This document shows, one piece after another, positions 32,825 through 40,396 of a DNA stretch of 45,413 bases (the stretch's first letter is position 1; each line of letters begins with the position of its first letter). The stretch is from the NCBI GenBank assembly GCA_045629305.1, contig JAZQQZ010000023.1:1-45413 (forward strand), read 5' to 3'. The stretch comes from UBA1227 sp045629305 (GTDB lineage: Bacteria > Bacillota > Clostridia > Oscillospirales > Acutalibacteraceae). Both the position numbers and the translations under genes were made by a program. The notes beneath the pieces were generated by a model. The model made no database searches and was not told the origin of the DNA. It worked only from the letters and a program-made list of their open reading frames with translations.

Positions 32825-34276
32825 TCAATTACTTACATCCACAAATTCAATTGGAAGAGTAACTGTTACTGTAGTTCCAACATCGAGTTCAGATTCGATA
32901 TCAAGCGCGCCACCGTGCATTGTGACAACCTCGTCACATACGGCAAGGCCGATACCGCTTCCTTTAACTGAAATGTTGGATTTATAGAATTTATCTTTGA
33001 CACGTGGTAGATCCTCTTCGGAAATACCACAGCCATTATCTGCAATTTTAATTACAAGGTCCGCCATACCCTCCTCGTCCTCTTTCGGAACGATGGAAGC
33101 GGTAACGTCTACCTTGCCGCCCTGCTCATTGTACTTAAATGCATTATCAAGTACATTTACGAACACCTGCTTTAACCTATCGGCATCGCCGACCATAGGA
33201 GCAGGATTGTGCGGTGCGTTGTAATTGAGCTCTATGCCCTCGCGCATCGACCTATCCTTGAAAACGAAGATAGTTTCGTCAAGCTCGGCAAGAGCGTCTA
33301 TTTTGTCCGTTCTGAGAACGAGACGACCATTTACAATACGTGACAGGTCAAGAAGATCATTTACAACCGTTGTCAGTCGACCTGACTCGTTGATGATAAC
33401 CTCAAGGCCACGCCTTGTAAGTTCTGGGTCGGAATCACCCATGTCAAGCATGGTCTCGCCCCAGCCCTTAATTGCTGTAAGTGGTGTCTTCATCTCGTGG
33501 GATACAGTGGAGATAAAGTCGTTCTTCATCTTGTCGGATGAGCTTATCTCCTCAGCCATATGATTTATATTCTCAGCAAGTTCAGATATCTCATCATGAT
33601 ACTCCTGAGGCGGCGTACGCGCCGTAAGATCGCCTGCCGCAATTTTATTTGCAATATCATTTATCTCATTTACAGGCTTTACAATTGAGCTTACAAAGTA
33701 AAGTCCTGAGAGAGTGATAAGAGCAATGATGATTAAGAAAAGTGCGAAGATTAAGAAGAAGAGTTCAATCATCTGAGTTGTAATATTCTGCGTTGAGATG
33801 ATATATCTTACCGCTCCTGTCTCCTCACCGTTAACAGTTGGGAGAAGGAAGGTCTCCGCGCGAATAGACTCACCGTCAGAATTTCTTCCAGAGAAAGTTG
33901 CGGAGCGGGCATCAGTTTTCAGCGCCTGCTGAAAATCTGGGATATCTTGGTCCTCAATATCGAATCCTGATGAAGAGATTACTACATGCCCATTCTCATC
34001 GATGACCCATACTTCCATGATGTCCTTCTGTGAAAATTTATCCACATACTCGCGGGCACCAGTTTCAAATCTTTCAGCAGTACCACCTGTGTAGCTTGCA
34101 AAGAAAGATGCAACAGAGTTGGAGTACTGCGAAGACAGTTTCATATCAACTGTCGAGTAGTAATAATCCTTGAGAATCACAAGGAACATGATAGAAAAAA
34201 TGAAGAGGATTACAGCAATAACAGACAATGTGTTTCTAAGCCATCTAGATGTAATACCAGAAATTGGCTTTGCCAT
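32825..34276 (-). CDS. Membrane sensor histidine kinase
   Basis: A 483-residue sensor kinase. Membrane helix 1 (about 14-36), an extracytoplasmic sensor of about 130 residues (ELWVIDENGHVVISSSG reads like a PAS/dCACHE-type fold), helix 2 (about 172-196), a HAMP domain (about 196-248), a HisKA domain with phospho-acceptor SHEMKTPL (His about 260) and an ATPase with N box NVLDNAFKYNE, G1 ADNGCGI and G2 GSGIGLAV. The class resembles WalK/PhoR/ResE-type kinases. It lies 31 bases after its response regulator gene. The stimulus is unknown; the genes upstream make c-di-AMP and a membrane FG-GAP-like protein. Confidence 0.94.
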   Translation of the reverse strand: MAKPISGITSRWLRNTLSVIAVILFIFSIMFLVILKDYYYSTVDMKLSSQYSNSVASFFASYTGGTAERFETGAREYVDKFSQKDIMEVWVIDENGHVVISSSGFDIEDQDIPDFQQALKTDARSATFSGRNSDGESIRAETFLLPTVNGEETGAVRYIISTQNITTQMIELFFLIFALFLIIIALITLSGLYFVSSIVKPVNEINDIANKIAAGDLTARTPPQEYHDEISELAENINHMAEEISSSDKMKNDFISTVSHEMKTPLTAIKGWGETMLDMGDSDPELTRRGLEVIINESGRLTTVVNDLLDLSRIVNGRLVLRTDKIDALAELDETIFVFKDRSMREGIELNYNAPHNPAPMVGDADRLKQVFVNVLDNAFKYNEQGGKVDVTASIVPKEDEEGMADLVIKIADNGCGISEEDLPRVKDKFYKSNISVKGSGIGLAVCDEVVTMHGGALDIESELDVGTTVTVTLPIEFVDVSN

Positions 34277-34307
34277 AATATCCCCTCCTCATCTTAATAA
34301 AATCAAA

Positions 34308-35003
34308 TTATACAATCCACTTGTAGCCCATGCCCCATACTGTGGTTAGGTGCTTCGGATCAGATGGTGTATCCTCAATCTTCATACGAAGACGACGGAT
34401 ATTTACATCTACGATTTTCTCCTCACCATAGTAGGATGCTCCCCATACTTCACGAAGAATGTCATTACGAGAGAGCGCAGCTGAAGGATTCTTGAAGAAA
34501 TATTCCATAATCTGGAACTCAACCTGTGTAAGGTCAATAAGTTCGCCATTTCTTGTGAGTGTGCGGGCGCGGATGTCCAACACAAATTCACCAAGCGTAA
34601 TTACAGATTGAGAAGTTGTTGTGCCAGAATTCATAACAACGCGGCGGTGGACAGAGTCCACGCGTGCCATGAGTTCTGCTGGAGAGAATGGCTTGGTGAC
34701 ATAGTCATCCGCGCCAACGAGCAGGCCTGTGACCTTGTCCATCTCCTCTGCCTTGGCAGTCAGCATTATAATGCCGAGGCTTGAAGATTTCTCGCGGAGT
34801 CTCTTACATACTTCGATACCATCCATCTCCGGCATCATAATGTCGAGAAGGACAACGTCGAAGTCACCGCCTGCCGCATCATATGCTTGTACGGCCTCGA
34901 GACCATTCTCGGCCTCTGTTACGGTATATCCGCCTCTTTTAAGATTTATAACGATAAACTCGCGGATAGCAGATTCGTCTTCCGCTACAAGGATCTTCTT
35001 CAT
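34308..35003 (-). CDS. OmpR/PhoB-family response regulator
   Basis: A 231-residue transcription factor. The receiver domain (1-120) has acidic pocket VAEDESA, the phosphorylation Asp in VLLDIMMPEMDG (about residue 54), the Thr in IIMLTAKAE and Lys in YVTKPFSP. A winged helix (about 135-230) ends VDVNIRRLRMKIEDTPS and TVWGMGYKW, typical of this group. It precedes its histidine kinase. SD AAGGGGAG supports the ATG. Targets are unknown. Confidence 0.95.
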   Translation of the reverse strand: MKKILVAEDESAIREFIVINLKRGGYTVTEAENGLEAVQAYDAAGGDFDVVLLDIMMPEMDGIEVCKRLREKSSSLGIIMLTAKAEEMDKVTGLLVGADDYVTKPFSPAELMARVDSVHRRVVMNSGTTTSQSVITLGEFVLDIRARTLTRNGELIDLTQVEFQIMEYFFKNPSAALSRNDILREVWGASYYGEEKIVDVNIRRLRMKIEDTPSDPKHLTTVWGMGYKWIV

Positions 35004-35015
35004 AATTACTCCCCT

Positions 35016-36386
35016 TTAATTTAACTCCTCGAAAAATATGATTCCTTTTTCAATTACCTCATTGCTGAGACCCGCTTTTTCACCAGCGGCTGTTACGTTA
35101 CCATATACGAATATCTCTTTACTCATTGCACTAAATGCGGATTCAAGCTTCGCATCAGAATCTTCCCTATACTTTCCGTTAATAACGAAAAGTACGTCGC
35201 CAAGTTTCTTGCCGTTCTCACTCCAATAGACAGTTGTAGAATCTCCGTCACTTGATTCATAAGCGATAAGATGACCCTTGAGTGATGAAGGAAGTGCTAG
35301 TGCAAATCCATAAGTGTTATTTACAAGCGCATATGACTCAATGTGAAGACTACCGTTCTTCACTGACGCCCATGCGCTGAGATTTATAAGCTTTTCATCG
35401 CTATTCTCATCAATCTCAGGCACCTCACTGCCTATCGAATAAAGAATAGGAATTTCAATCTCGCCATCACCGTCAATGTCGTAAGACGGAATTGCCGGGC
35501 TTCGCATAGTTGCGAGATTGGAATGTGTCACAGAGTCATTCATCAAAGTTGTAAGTTGATTGTTCTTAGCGTCCCAACCGATTACCTCTGTAATCATTGA
35601 GTCCTCGCCTTTATAGGCATCAAGGAACATAAGAACCTTACCGTCTTTCTTTTGAACCTTCACTGTGCCATAGGATGTAACGCTTGAATCAAGCGAAATA
35701 TTTTTACCTGCATTTGTCATCTTGCCATTTGCTCCATATTTAAGCAAATTGGCATATACATGTGGCAAAGTTGGATCAGTAATATCAATCCAAGCTATAA
35801 AGATTTCTAGGTTGCCGTCGTCGTCGAGATCGACAATCTCCTTGAAAGAATAAGACTGGTTAGCAAGTGGAAGGAGTCGTAATACAGTTCCCTCTTTGGA
35901 TTCAACAGAATGAACTGTAAGAACGTTTGACGAGGTTGACTCATAGAGTTGCCAGCCACAGACGACCTCATTTACGCCGTCGGCATTCAAATCGGCAAAT
36001 GCGACATTTAAGATATCTACACCATATCCAGGCTCGTCATATACGCTTTTCCATTTATCGTCAACACAATCAAGAATATTGATTCTAACAGTTGCTTCGT
36101 CGCTTGAATCAGAATAGAAGACAATCGCCTCATCGGCGTCGTCTCCATCAAGGTCATAGAGAACGAAAGCAGAACGATATTCTCCATCTTTAGGATAGTG
36201 AAGTTCTATTCCATTCTTTCCAACAGACTCTTCAAATGCCGTCTGAATCTCCGAGTTCTGTCCATAGAGACTTGGCGGAGACAGAATCTCTGATGGTGAA
36301 TCCAGTCTTAAAAAACAGATAAGGAGAACGAGCAACAGCACAAGTGCAATAATATATGCAGCGATAAGTTTCTTATTGCTAGGCAT
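35016..36386 (-). CDS. Membrane-anchored protein with FG-GAP/VCBS-like repeats
   Basis: A 456-residue protein that I do not assign to a named family. An N-terminal membrane helix (about 7-28) follows a short basic start; the cysteine in LLLVLLIC does not fit a lipobox well, so an uncleaved anchor is likelier than a lipoprotein. The rest is outside the membrane and contains three or four Asp-rich turns of FG-GAP/VCBS type (LYDLDGDDADEAIVF, FADLNADGVNEVVCG, IVDLDDDGNLEIFIAW, SYDIDGDGEIEIPI), spaced like blades of a beta-propeller and likely to bind Ca2+. It lies between cdaR and a two-component system, 12 bases before the regulator; a role in sensing is inferred only. Confidence 0.75.
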   Translation of the reverse strand: MPSNKKLIAAYIIALVLLLVLLICFLRLDSPSEILSPPSLYGQNSEIQTAFEESVGKNGIELHYPKDGEYRSAFVLYDLDGDDADEAIVFYSDSSDEATVRINILDCVDDKWKSVYDEPGYGVDILNVAFADLNADGVNEVVCGWQLYESTSSNVLTVHSVESKEGTVLRLLPLANQSYSFKEIVDLDDDGNLEIFIAWIDITDPTLPHVYANLLKYGANGKMTNAGKNISLDSSVTSYGTVKVQKKDGKVLMFLDAYKGEDSMITEVIGWDAKNNQLTTLMNDSVTHSNLATMRSPAIPSYDIDGDGEIEIPILYSIGSEVPEIDENSDEKLINLSAWASVKNGSLHIESYALVNNTYGFALALPSSLKGHLIAYESSDGDSTTVYWSENGKKLGDVLFVINGKYREDSDAKLESAFSAMSKEIFVYGNVTAAGEKAGLSNEVIEKGIIFFEELN

Positions 36387-36415
36387 TTGCTCACCTCTCC
36401 TCATCAAAATTCATA

Positions 36416-37405
36416 TTAGTCGACTGTTACAGTCACTTTGTAAAGTTCACTATCATTGATAACCTGAGCTTCACTTACGTTCTTCACTCTAAATGTAAAT
36501 CTGTTCTTTCTACGTTTATTGATTGAAGACCATTTAACTTCGCCGATAACAATTTCTTTTACAGAATTAAGTTTCGTTGTATCAACTGCAACTTTAATCT
36601 TGGTCGGTTCATATTTTACAGTGACCTTCTCGTTCTTTGGGAAGTCAACAAGATCAACTTTAACTGGAAGTTCCACAATCTTGTAGATTGGAACTGTAAG
36701 CGTAATATCCTCAGGATTTGTACCGTATGTAAGATATTTAAGCTCGTTGCCATATGCATCTTCTACTACGAGATTAACATTCAAGATCTCTGTCTCTTTA
36801 AGTTCGCCTTTGGTCTCAGCGACTGCTGTGACCCTGCGAATCTTATCTATCTCTGTAGCAGGACCTGAGATTTCAATTTTCTCAGTTGAGAGAATTGTCT
36901 CTCCAACCTTGTAGTCAGAAGAAGCAGCGACTCTATTTGCTTCGCACTTAAGTTCTTTCGCAACTTCAAATTCCTCCGTCTTTGGTGTATCGAAGTATGC
37001 ATCGACTACATCCTGTGACTTCGAAAGTATTTCGAACTGTGCGTTGCTGTCCTTCGCTGTCGCTTTAAGTTGAAGTGTATACTGACCAGGGCTTGTAACC
37101 TGATTTGTCACAGCGACAACCTTGATATCGTTGGCTGAGAGTACATTGTCTCCAACCATGTATCTCTTACCCTTAACTGTTACGTCAACATAAATTTCAT
37201 CGTCGCTGAACATCTCGTATCCGAGCTGGGAAGGCACGCTGTCATCTATTGTGACTTTGACCTTCTCTACAACCCTTGTTGTCTCTGGTGATTCATTGAT
37301 GGCAATAGCAAGCCATACGATGACAGCAAGCAAGAGAGAGATTACTGCGAGTGCTCTATTATTAGTAATAAGGTCAGAAAATGAAAACTTCTTATTCTCT
37401 TCCAT
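36416..37405 (-). CDS. cdaR: YbbR-domain protein CdaR, regulator of diadenylate cyclase
   Basis: A 329-residue protein with one N-terminal membrane helix (about 18-38) and about three to four YbbR repeats outside the membrane (roughly 45-130, 135-225 and 230-325), each with the pattern P..V.V...(N/D)...Y.V. CdaR binds CdaA and tunes c-di-AMP synthesis in relatives. The ATG at 37405 lies 9 bases after GGAGGTG and overlaps cdaA by 14 bases, which suggests coupled translation. glmM, often next, is absent; the FG-GAP-like gene follows instead. Confidence 0.9.
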   Translation of the reverse strand: MEENKKFSFSDLITNNRALAVISLLLAVIVWLAIAINESPETTRVVEKVKVTIDDSVPSQLGYEMFSDDEIYVDVTVKGKRYMVGDNVLSANDIKVVAVTNQVTSPGQYTLQLKATAKDSNAQFEILSKSQDVVDAYFDTPKTEEFEVAKELKCEANRVAASSDYKVGETILSTEKIEISGPATEIDKIRRVTAVAETKGELKETEILNVNLVVEDAYGNELKYLTYGTNPEDITLTVPIYKIVELPVKVDLVDFPKNEKVTVKYEPTKIKVAVDTTKLNSVKEIVIGEVKWSSINKRRKNRFTFRVKNVSEAQVINDSELYKVTVTVD

Positions 37406-38252
37406 GCTTATCACCTCCTGGGATTGGCTTGGAAAGGAAGTTCAGGAGAAGATCACGAACTTCGCCGTCTGAGAGGTCAATATGGAACTGTCCGTTCTGA
37501 GCCATTGAGATCTCACCTGTCTCCTCTGATACAACGAGGACCATAGCGTCGCTCTGTTCCGACATACCGATGGCCGCTCTGTGACGTGTACCGAACTTCG
37601 ATGCGATATCGTGCTGAGATGTAAGCGGAAGGATACATCCTGCAGCGTAGAGTTTACAGTTTCTGATTATCGCAGCACCATCATGAAGTGGTGACTTTGG
37701 ATAGAAGACATTACCGATGAGTTCTGTTGAGATAGTCGCATCGATAGTTGTGCCGGTCTCGGCAATCTCACCGAGCGGCGTGCCTTTTTCAAATACCATA
37801 AGTGCACCAATCTTCTTGTCACTCATATCATCAACAGCACGGCAGATTTCATTTACTGCATCTTTAACCTGCTCGTTATATGCAATAATTTTTTGGTGAT
37901 TGCTTGATGAGAAAATTGATTTAATTGGTGTAAGTGCCTTACTTGTACCCATGCTCTCGAGAAATTTTCTAATCTCAGGAGCGAAGATAACAATCAAAAT
38001 AAGAATGATGTTGCTGAAAAGTGTTGAGAATATGTAAGCGGATGCTTGCATATTGAAGAGAGTTACAAGGAAGTAAAGAAGAGCAAGTACGATGATGCCC
38101 TTGGCAAATGTATATGCTCTTGAATCCCTAATAATCTTCAGTACGGAATAGAAAAGGAATGCGATGAGAAGAATATCAAGAATATCTGACTTCCAATCAA
38201 AAGTTGAAAATACACTTACAACTTTTTCAAAGAAAATTGAAATATTTGTCAT
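37392..38252 (-). CDS. cdaA: Membrane diadenylate cyclase CdaA
   Basis: Makes the second messenger c-di-AMP from two ATP. The 286-residue protein has three N-terminal membrane helices (about 20-95) and a DAC domain with the active-site motifs DGAAIIRN (about residues 197-204) and KFGTRHRAAIGMSE (about 228-241); both are intact. The ATG at 38252 follows SD AAAGGAGGAA and overlaps the ispF stop (ATGA). It controls potassium and osmolyte balance in Firmicutes. Confidence 0.96.
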   Translation of the reverse strand: MTNISIFFEKVVSVFSTFDWKSDILDILLIAFLFYSVLKIIRDSRAYTFAKGIIVLALLYFLVTLFNMQASAYIFSTLFSNIILILIVIFAPEIRKFLESMGTSKALTPIKSIFSSSNHQKIIAYNEQVKDAVNEICRAVDDMSDKKIGALMVFEKGTPLGEIAETGTTIDATISTELIGNVFYPKSPLHDGAAIIRNCKLYAAGCILPLTSQHDIASKFGTRHRAAIGMSEQSDAMVLVVSEETGEISMAQNGQFHIDLSDGEVRDLLLNFLSKPIPGGDKHGRE

Positions 38253-38734
38253 CTCTCTTCCTCCTTTCCTGTGATAAGGCACACTGCGTGTGCAGCGATG
38301 CCTTCACCGCTTCCGGTGAAGCCGAGTCCCTCTTCTGTGGTCGCCTTCACATTAACCGCGTCAATAGGAATATTGCACGCGATAGCAATATTCTGACGCA
38401 TGTTGTCTATATACTGAGCCATCTTTGGGCGCTGCGCGATAATTGTCGCATCAATATTGCCGACAACATATCCCGCATCGCCAACATGTGAAACTACCTC
38501 GCGTAGCAGATCTAGGCTATTCGCGCCAAGGTAAGCATCATCCGTATCCGGGAATAGCTTACCGATGTCGCCAAGAGCCGCTGCCCCCAGCAGCGCATCT
38601 GCTACCGCGTGCAGAAGCACGTCAGCATCAGAATGTCCAAGTAGGCCCTTCTCATATGGAATTGTAACTCCGCCCAAAATTAGTGGTCTATCGACAACTA
38701 ATTTGTGAACGTCATATCCATGACCAATTCTCAT
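38249..38734 (-). CDS. ispF: 2-C-methyl-D-erythritol 2,4-cyclodiphosphate synthase
   Basis: Fifth step of the MEP isoprenoid pathway. The 161-residue trimeric enzyme starts MRIGHGYDVHKL (metal ligands Asp8 and His10), with LLGHSDADVLLHAVADALLG (His42, about 33-52) and KATTEEGLGFTGSGEGIAA at the C-terminal active site. It is slightly long at its C-terminus. Other MEP genes are not in the window. It overlaps cdaA by 4 bases. Confidence 0.97.
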   Translation of the reverse strand: MRIGHGYDVHKLVVDRPLILGGVTIPYEKGLLGHSDADVLLHAVADALLGAAALGDIGKLFPDTDDAYLGANSLDLLREVVSHVGDAGYVVGNIDATIIAQRPKMAQYIDNMRQNIAIACNIPIDAVNVKATTEEGLGFTGSGEGIAAHAVCLITGKEEER

Positions 38735-38748
38735 AATGTTCTCCGTAA

Positions 38749-39267
38749 TTATTCGAAATTATAACTTCCATCTACATCGATAGAAATAATCTTAACGTCC
38801 TCTACTGGCTTGTCCTGGAAGCCAACCTTAACATTTGCGATTGCATCTACAACGTCGATGCCCTCGATTACCTGGCCGAATACTGTGTGATGGAAATCAA
38901 GCCATGGGCATGCTGGGCACTGAACGATGAAGAACTGTGAGCCGTTGGTGAATGGGCCAGCATTTGCCATGCAAAGTGCACCACGTACGACTTTGAGTTC
39001 CTCTGAGAACTCGTCCTCAAATGGAGCGCCCCAGATAGACTCACCACCGATGCCTCTACCGAGTGGGTCTCCGCCCTGGATCATGAAGTCCTTGATTACT
39101 CTGTGGAAGATGATGCCATCATAGTAACCGTTCTTCGCATGTGTTGTGAAATTTTCTACTGCCTTAGGTGCAACCTCAGGGAAGAATCTAACCTTGATAG
39201 CACCGAGTGTTGTATTAATTACTGCTGTAAGTTCGCCTGCGTTTGGCATTGCAAATTGATCAATCAT
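38749..39267 (-). CDS. Cyclophilin-type peptidyl-prolyl isomerase
   Basis: A 172-residue cytoplasmic isomerase that speeds proline cis/trans changes. Catalytic residues appear in YYDGIIFHRVIKDFMIQGGDP (Phe-His-Arg around residues 53-56; quoted in part), GRGIGGESIWG (about 71-81) and the cyclophilin core TNGSQFFIVQ (about 107-116) and FHHTVFGQVIEGIDVVD. There is no signal peptide. It follows the DUF695-like gene by 18 bases. Confidence 0.95.
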   Translation of the reverse strand: MIDQFAMPNAGELTAVINTTLGAIKVRFFPEVAPKAVENFTTHAKNGYYDGIIFHRVIKDFMIQGGDPLGRGIGGESIWGAPFEDEFSEELKVVRGALCMANAGPFTNGSQFFIVQCPACPWLDFHHTVFGQVIEGIDVVDAIANVKVGFQDKPVEDVKIISIDVDGSYNFE

Positions 39268-39285
39268 TTTAATATCCTCACTTTC

Positions 39286-40095
39286 TTATTCTACAATTTC
39301 CGTTTCAAGACTCTTGTACTCGCCCTCGTGCTTCTCCGCGAGTTTTACGAGATAAGCGTCAATCATTTGAAGCAAGTCGAGATTGAAAGGAATCTCTTTT
39401 ACAATTGTGAGCTTGTACTTTGGAAGAACCATACCCTCTTCAACAGGAAGCTGTTCTACATCCTTGTACTGGAAGCCCTTCTCCATGCTGTCGGAGTAAA
39501 GCGCGAGTGCCTCTTTCTTGGATGGGAGTACAAGAGTGAAGGTCACTGGTCTTGGAATTGTTCCGTTGTCACCATAAGTTCTAAGTGACTTGAGCATGCG
39601 AGCATTGCTGCTTCTTCTAATTTCAATTTCATTTGGGTAAAGATACTTCTTGTACTGTGTTCCCTCAGGGTCAACCTTGATGTCAGTAACAACATGTCTG
39701 AATGAACCCATGAACACTTCTGTGAGCATCTTCTTGCAATATTGTGCCTGACGTTCAGGGATATAGAACATGAGATATGCTGTGCCAGATGAGCCCATAA
39801 TGCACTGGCCTACAAATCTACCACCGATATGCTCGGAGATTGATGAGCGTACCATTGCAACATATGAAGCCTCCGACTCAGAAATCAATGTCGGTAGCTG
39901 TGGCTGCACATATACATCCATCTGAATCTTGAGACAGCAAGTATATGCAGATGCAGGAAGCATATCATTGAATGCAAGATCACATGAGATAAGCACAGGA
40001 CTCTTGCCGAACACCTCTGTGTACTCACAGAAGTTCGGTTCCACATCGTTCTGTGCAACATAACCTGTATTTACGAAGTTCTTAATAAATCCCAT
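39286..40095 (-). CDS. DUF695/RraB-like protein
   Basis: A 269-residue soluble protein. The middle (about 75-150) has the strand-helix pattern and YKKYLYPNEIEIRRSSNARML of DUF695 proteins, and the end (about 180-269) resembles RraB (regulator of ribonuclease E inhibitor domain): GFQYKDVEQL then HEGEYKSLETEIVE, close to the RraB ending GEYDGWE. This assignment is by eye. It heads the second array, which runs leftward to prmC, and has a clear promoter upstream. If RraB-like it might bind an RNase, but Firmicutes generally use RNase Y/J, so its role is open. Confidence 0.7.
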   Translation of the reverse strand: MGFIKNFVNTGYVAQNDVEPNFCEYTEVFGKSPVLISCDLAFNDMLPASAYTCCLKIQMDVYVQPQLPTLISESEASYVAMVRSSISEHIGGRFVGQCIMGSSGTAYLMFYIPERQAQYCKKMLTEVFMGSFRHVVTDIKVDPEGTQYKKYLYPNEIEIRRSSNARMLKSLRTYGDNGTIPRPVTFTLVLPSKKEALALYSDSMEKGFQYKDVEQLPVEEGMVLPKYKLTIVKEIPFNLDLLQMIDAYLVKLAEKHEGEYKSLETEIVE

Positions 40096-40147
40096 CGAAA
40101 GTACCTCTTCTTAAAAATTAAACACAATACTCTAATTTAATTATAAA

Positions 40148-40176
40148 ATTATAGCATATGTTCTAAACTTGTTCAA
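40148..40176 (-). promoter_or_regulatory. Sigma-A promoter for the DUF695 to prmC array
   Basis: On the minus strand TTGAAC (40171-40176), 17 bases, TATAAT (40148-40153). The leader is about 45 bases with SD AGAGG. It lies just after the tRNA-Leu(TAA) terminator. Confidence 0.85.
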
Positions 40177-40203
40177 TAAGTAACCAATTTAAAGTTCTTT
40201 AAA

Positions 40204-40287
40204 GTTCAAGTCCGCCAGCACCAAAAAAAAGAGGCTACAGGATTTTTCCTGCAGTCTCTTTTTTGGTGCTGGTGACCGGACTTGAAC
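40204..40287. repeat. Extended inverted repeat copying the tRNA-Leu 3' end across its terminator
   Basis: The left arm on the plus strand (40204-40242: GTTCAAGTCCG, then CCAGCACCA, a run of A, then GAG) is repeated inverted in the 3' part of tRNA-Leu(TAA) plus its terminator (40247-40287). The match is 11/11 and 9/9 in the two tRNA-derived blocks, interrupted by a 4-base gap (GTCA present only in the tRNA), then nearly complete over the terminator stem. Confidence 0.88.
40222..40264 (-). terminator. Intrinsic terminator after tRNA-Leu(TAA)
   Basis: On the minus strand GAGACTGCAGGA and TCCTGTAGCCTC form a stem with two imperfect pairs and an AAAA loop, followed by eight T. The stem can extend into the tRNA acceptor (see the inverted repeat). 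Confidence 0.9.
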
Positions 40288-40350
40288 CGGTACGGTATTG
40301 CTACCGAGGGATTTTAAGTCCCTTGCGTCTGCCGATTTCGCCACACCAGC
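40264..40350 (-). tRNA. tRNA-Leu (anticodon TAA)
   Basis: An 87-base class II tRNA. GCTGGTG pairs with CACCAGC, discriminator A and CCA are encoded, anticodon stem AGGGA/TCCCT encloses CTTAAAA, so the anticodon is TAA (reads UUA/UUG). The variable arm matches that of the CAA isoacceptor at 368-454. Confidence 0.96.
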
Positions 40351-40367
40351 GTAATGTCAACTCGGTT

Positions 40368-40396
40368 ATTTTAGCATAATCAAGGTAACTTTTCAA
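40368..40396 (-). promoter_or_regulatory. Promoter for tRNA-Leu(TAA)
   Basis: On the minus strand TTGAAA (40391-40396), 17 bases, TAAAAT (40368-40373). It overlaps the last codons of the PHP gene, and the transcript would start about 10 bases before the tRNA. Confidence 0.65.

Noticed and set aside
40204..40223. Second tRNA-Leu gene in the plus direction
   Set aside because: Only the last 20 or so bases of a tRNA are present; the anticodon and D arms are absent, so it is a fragment.
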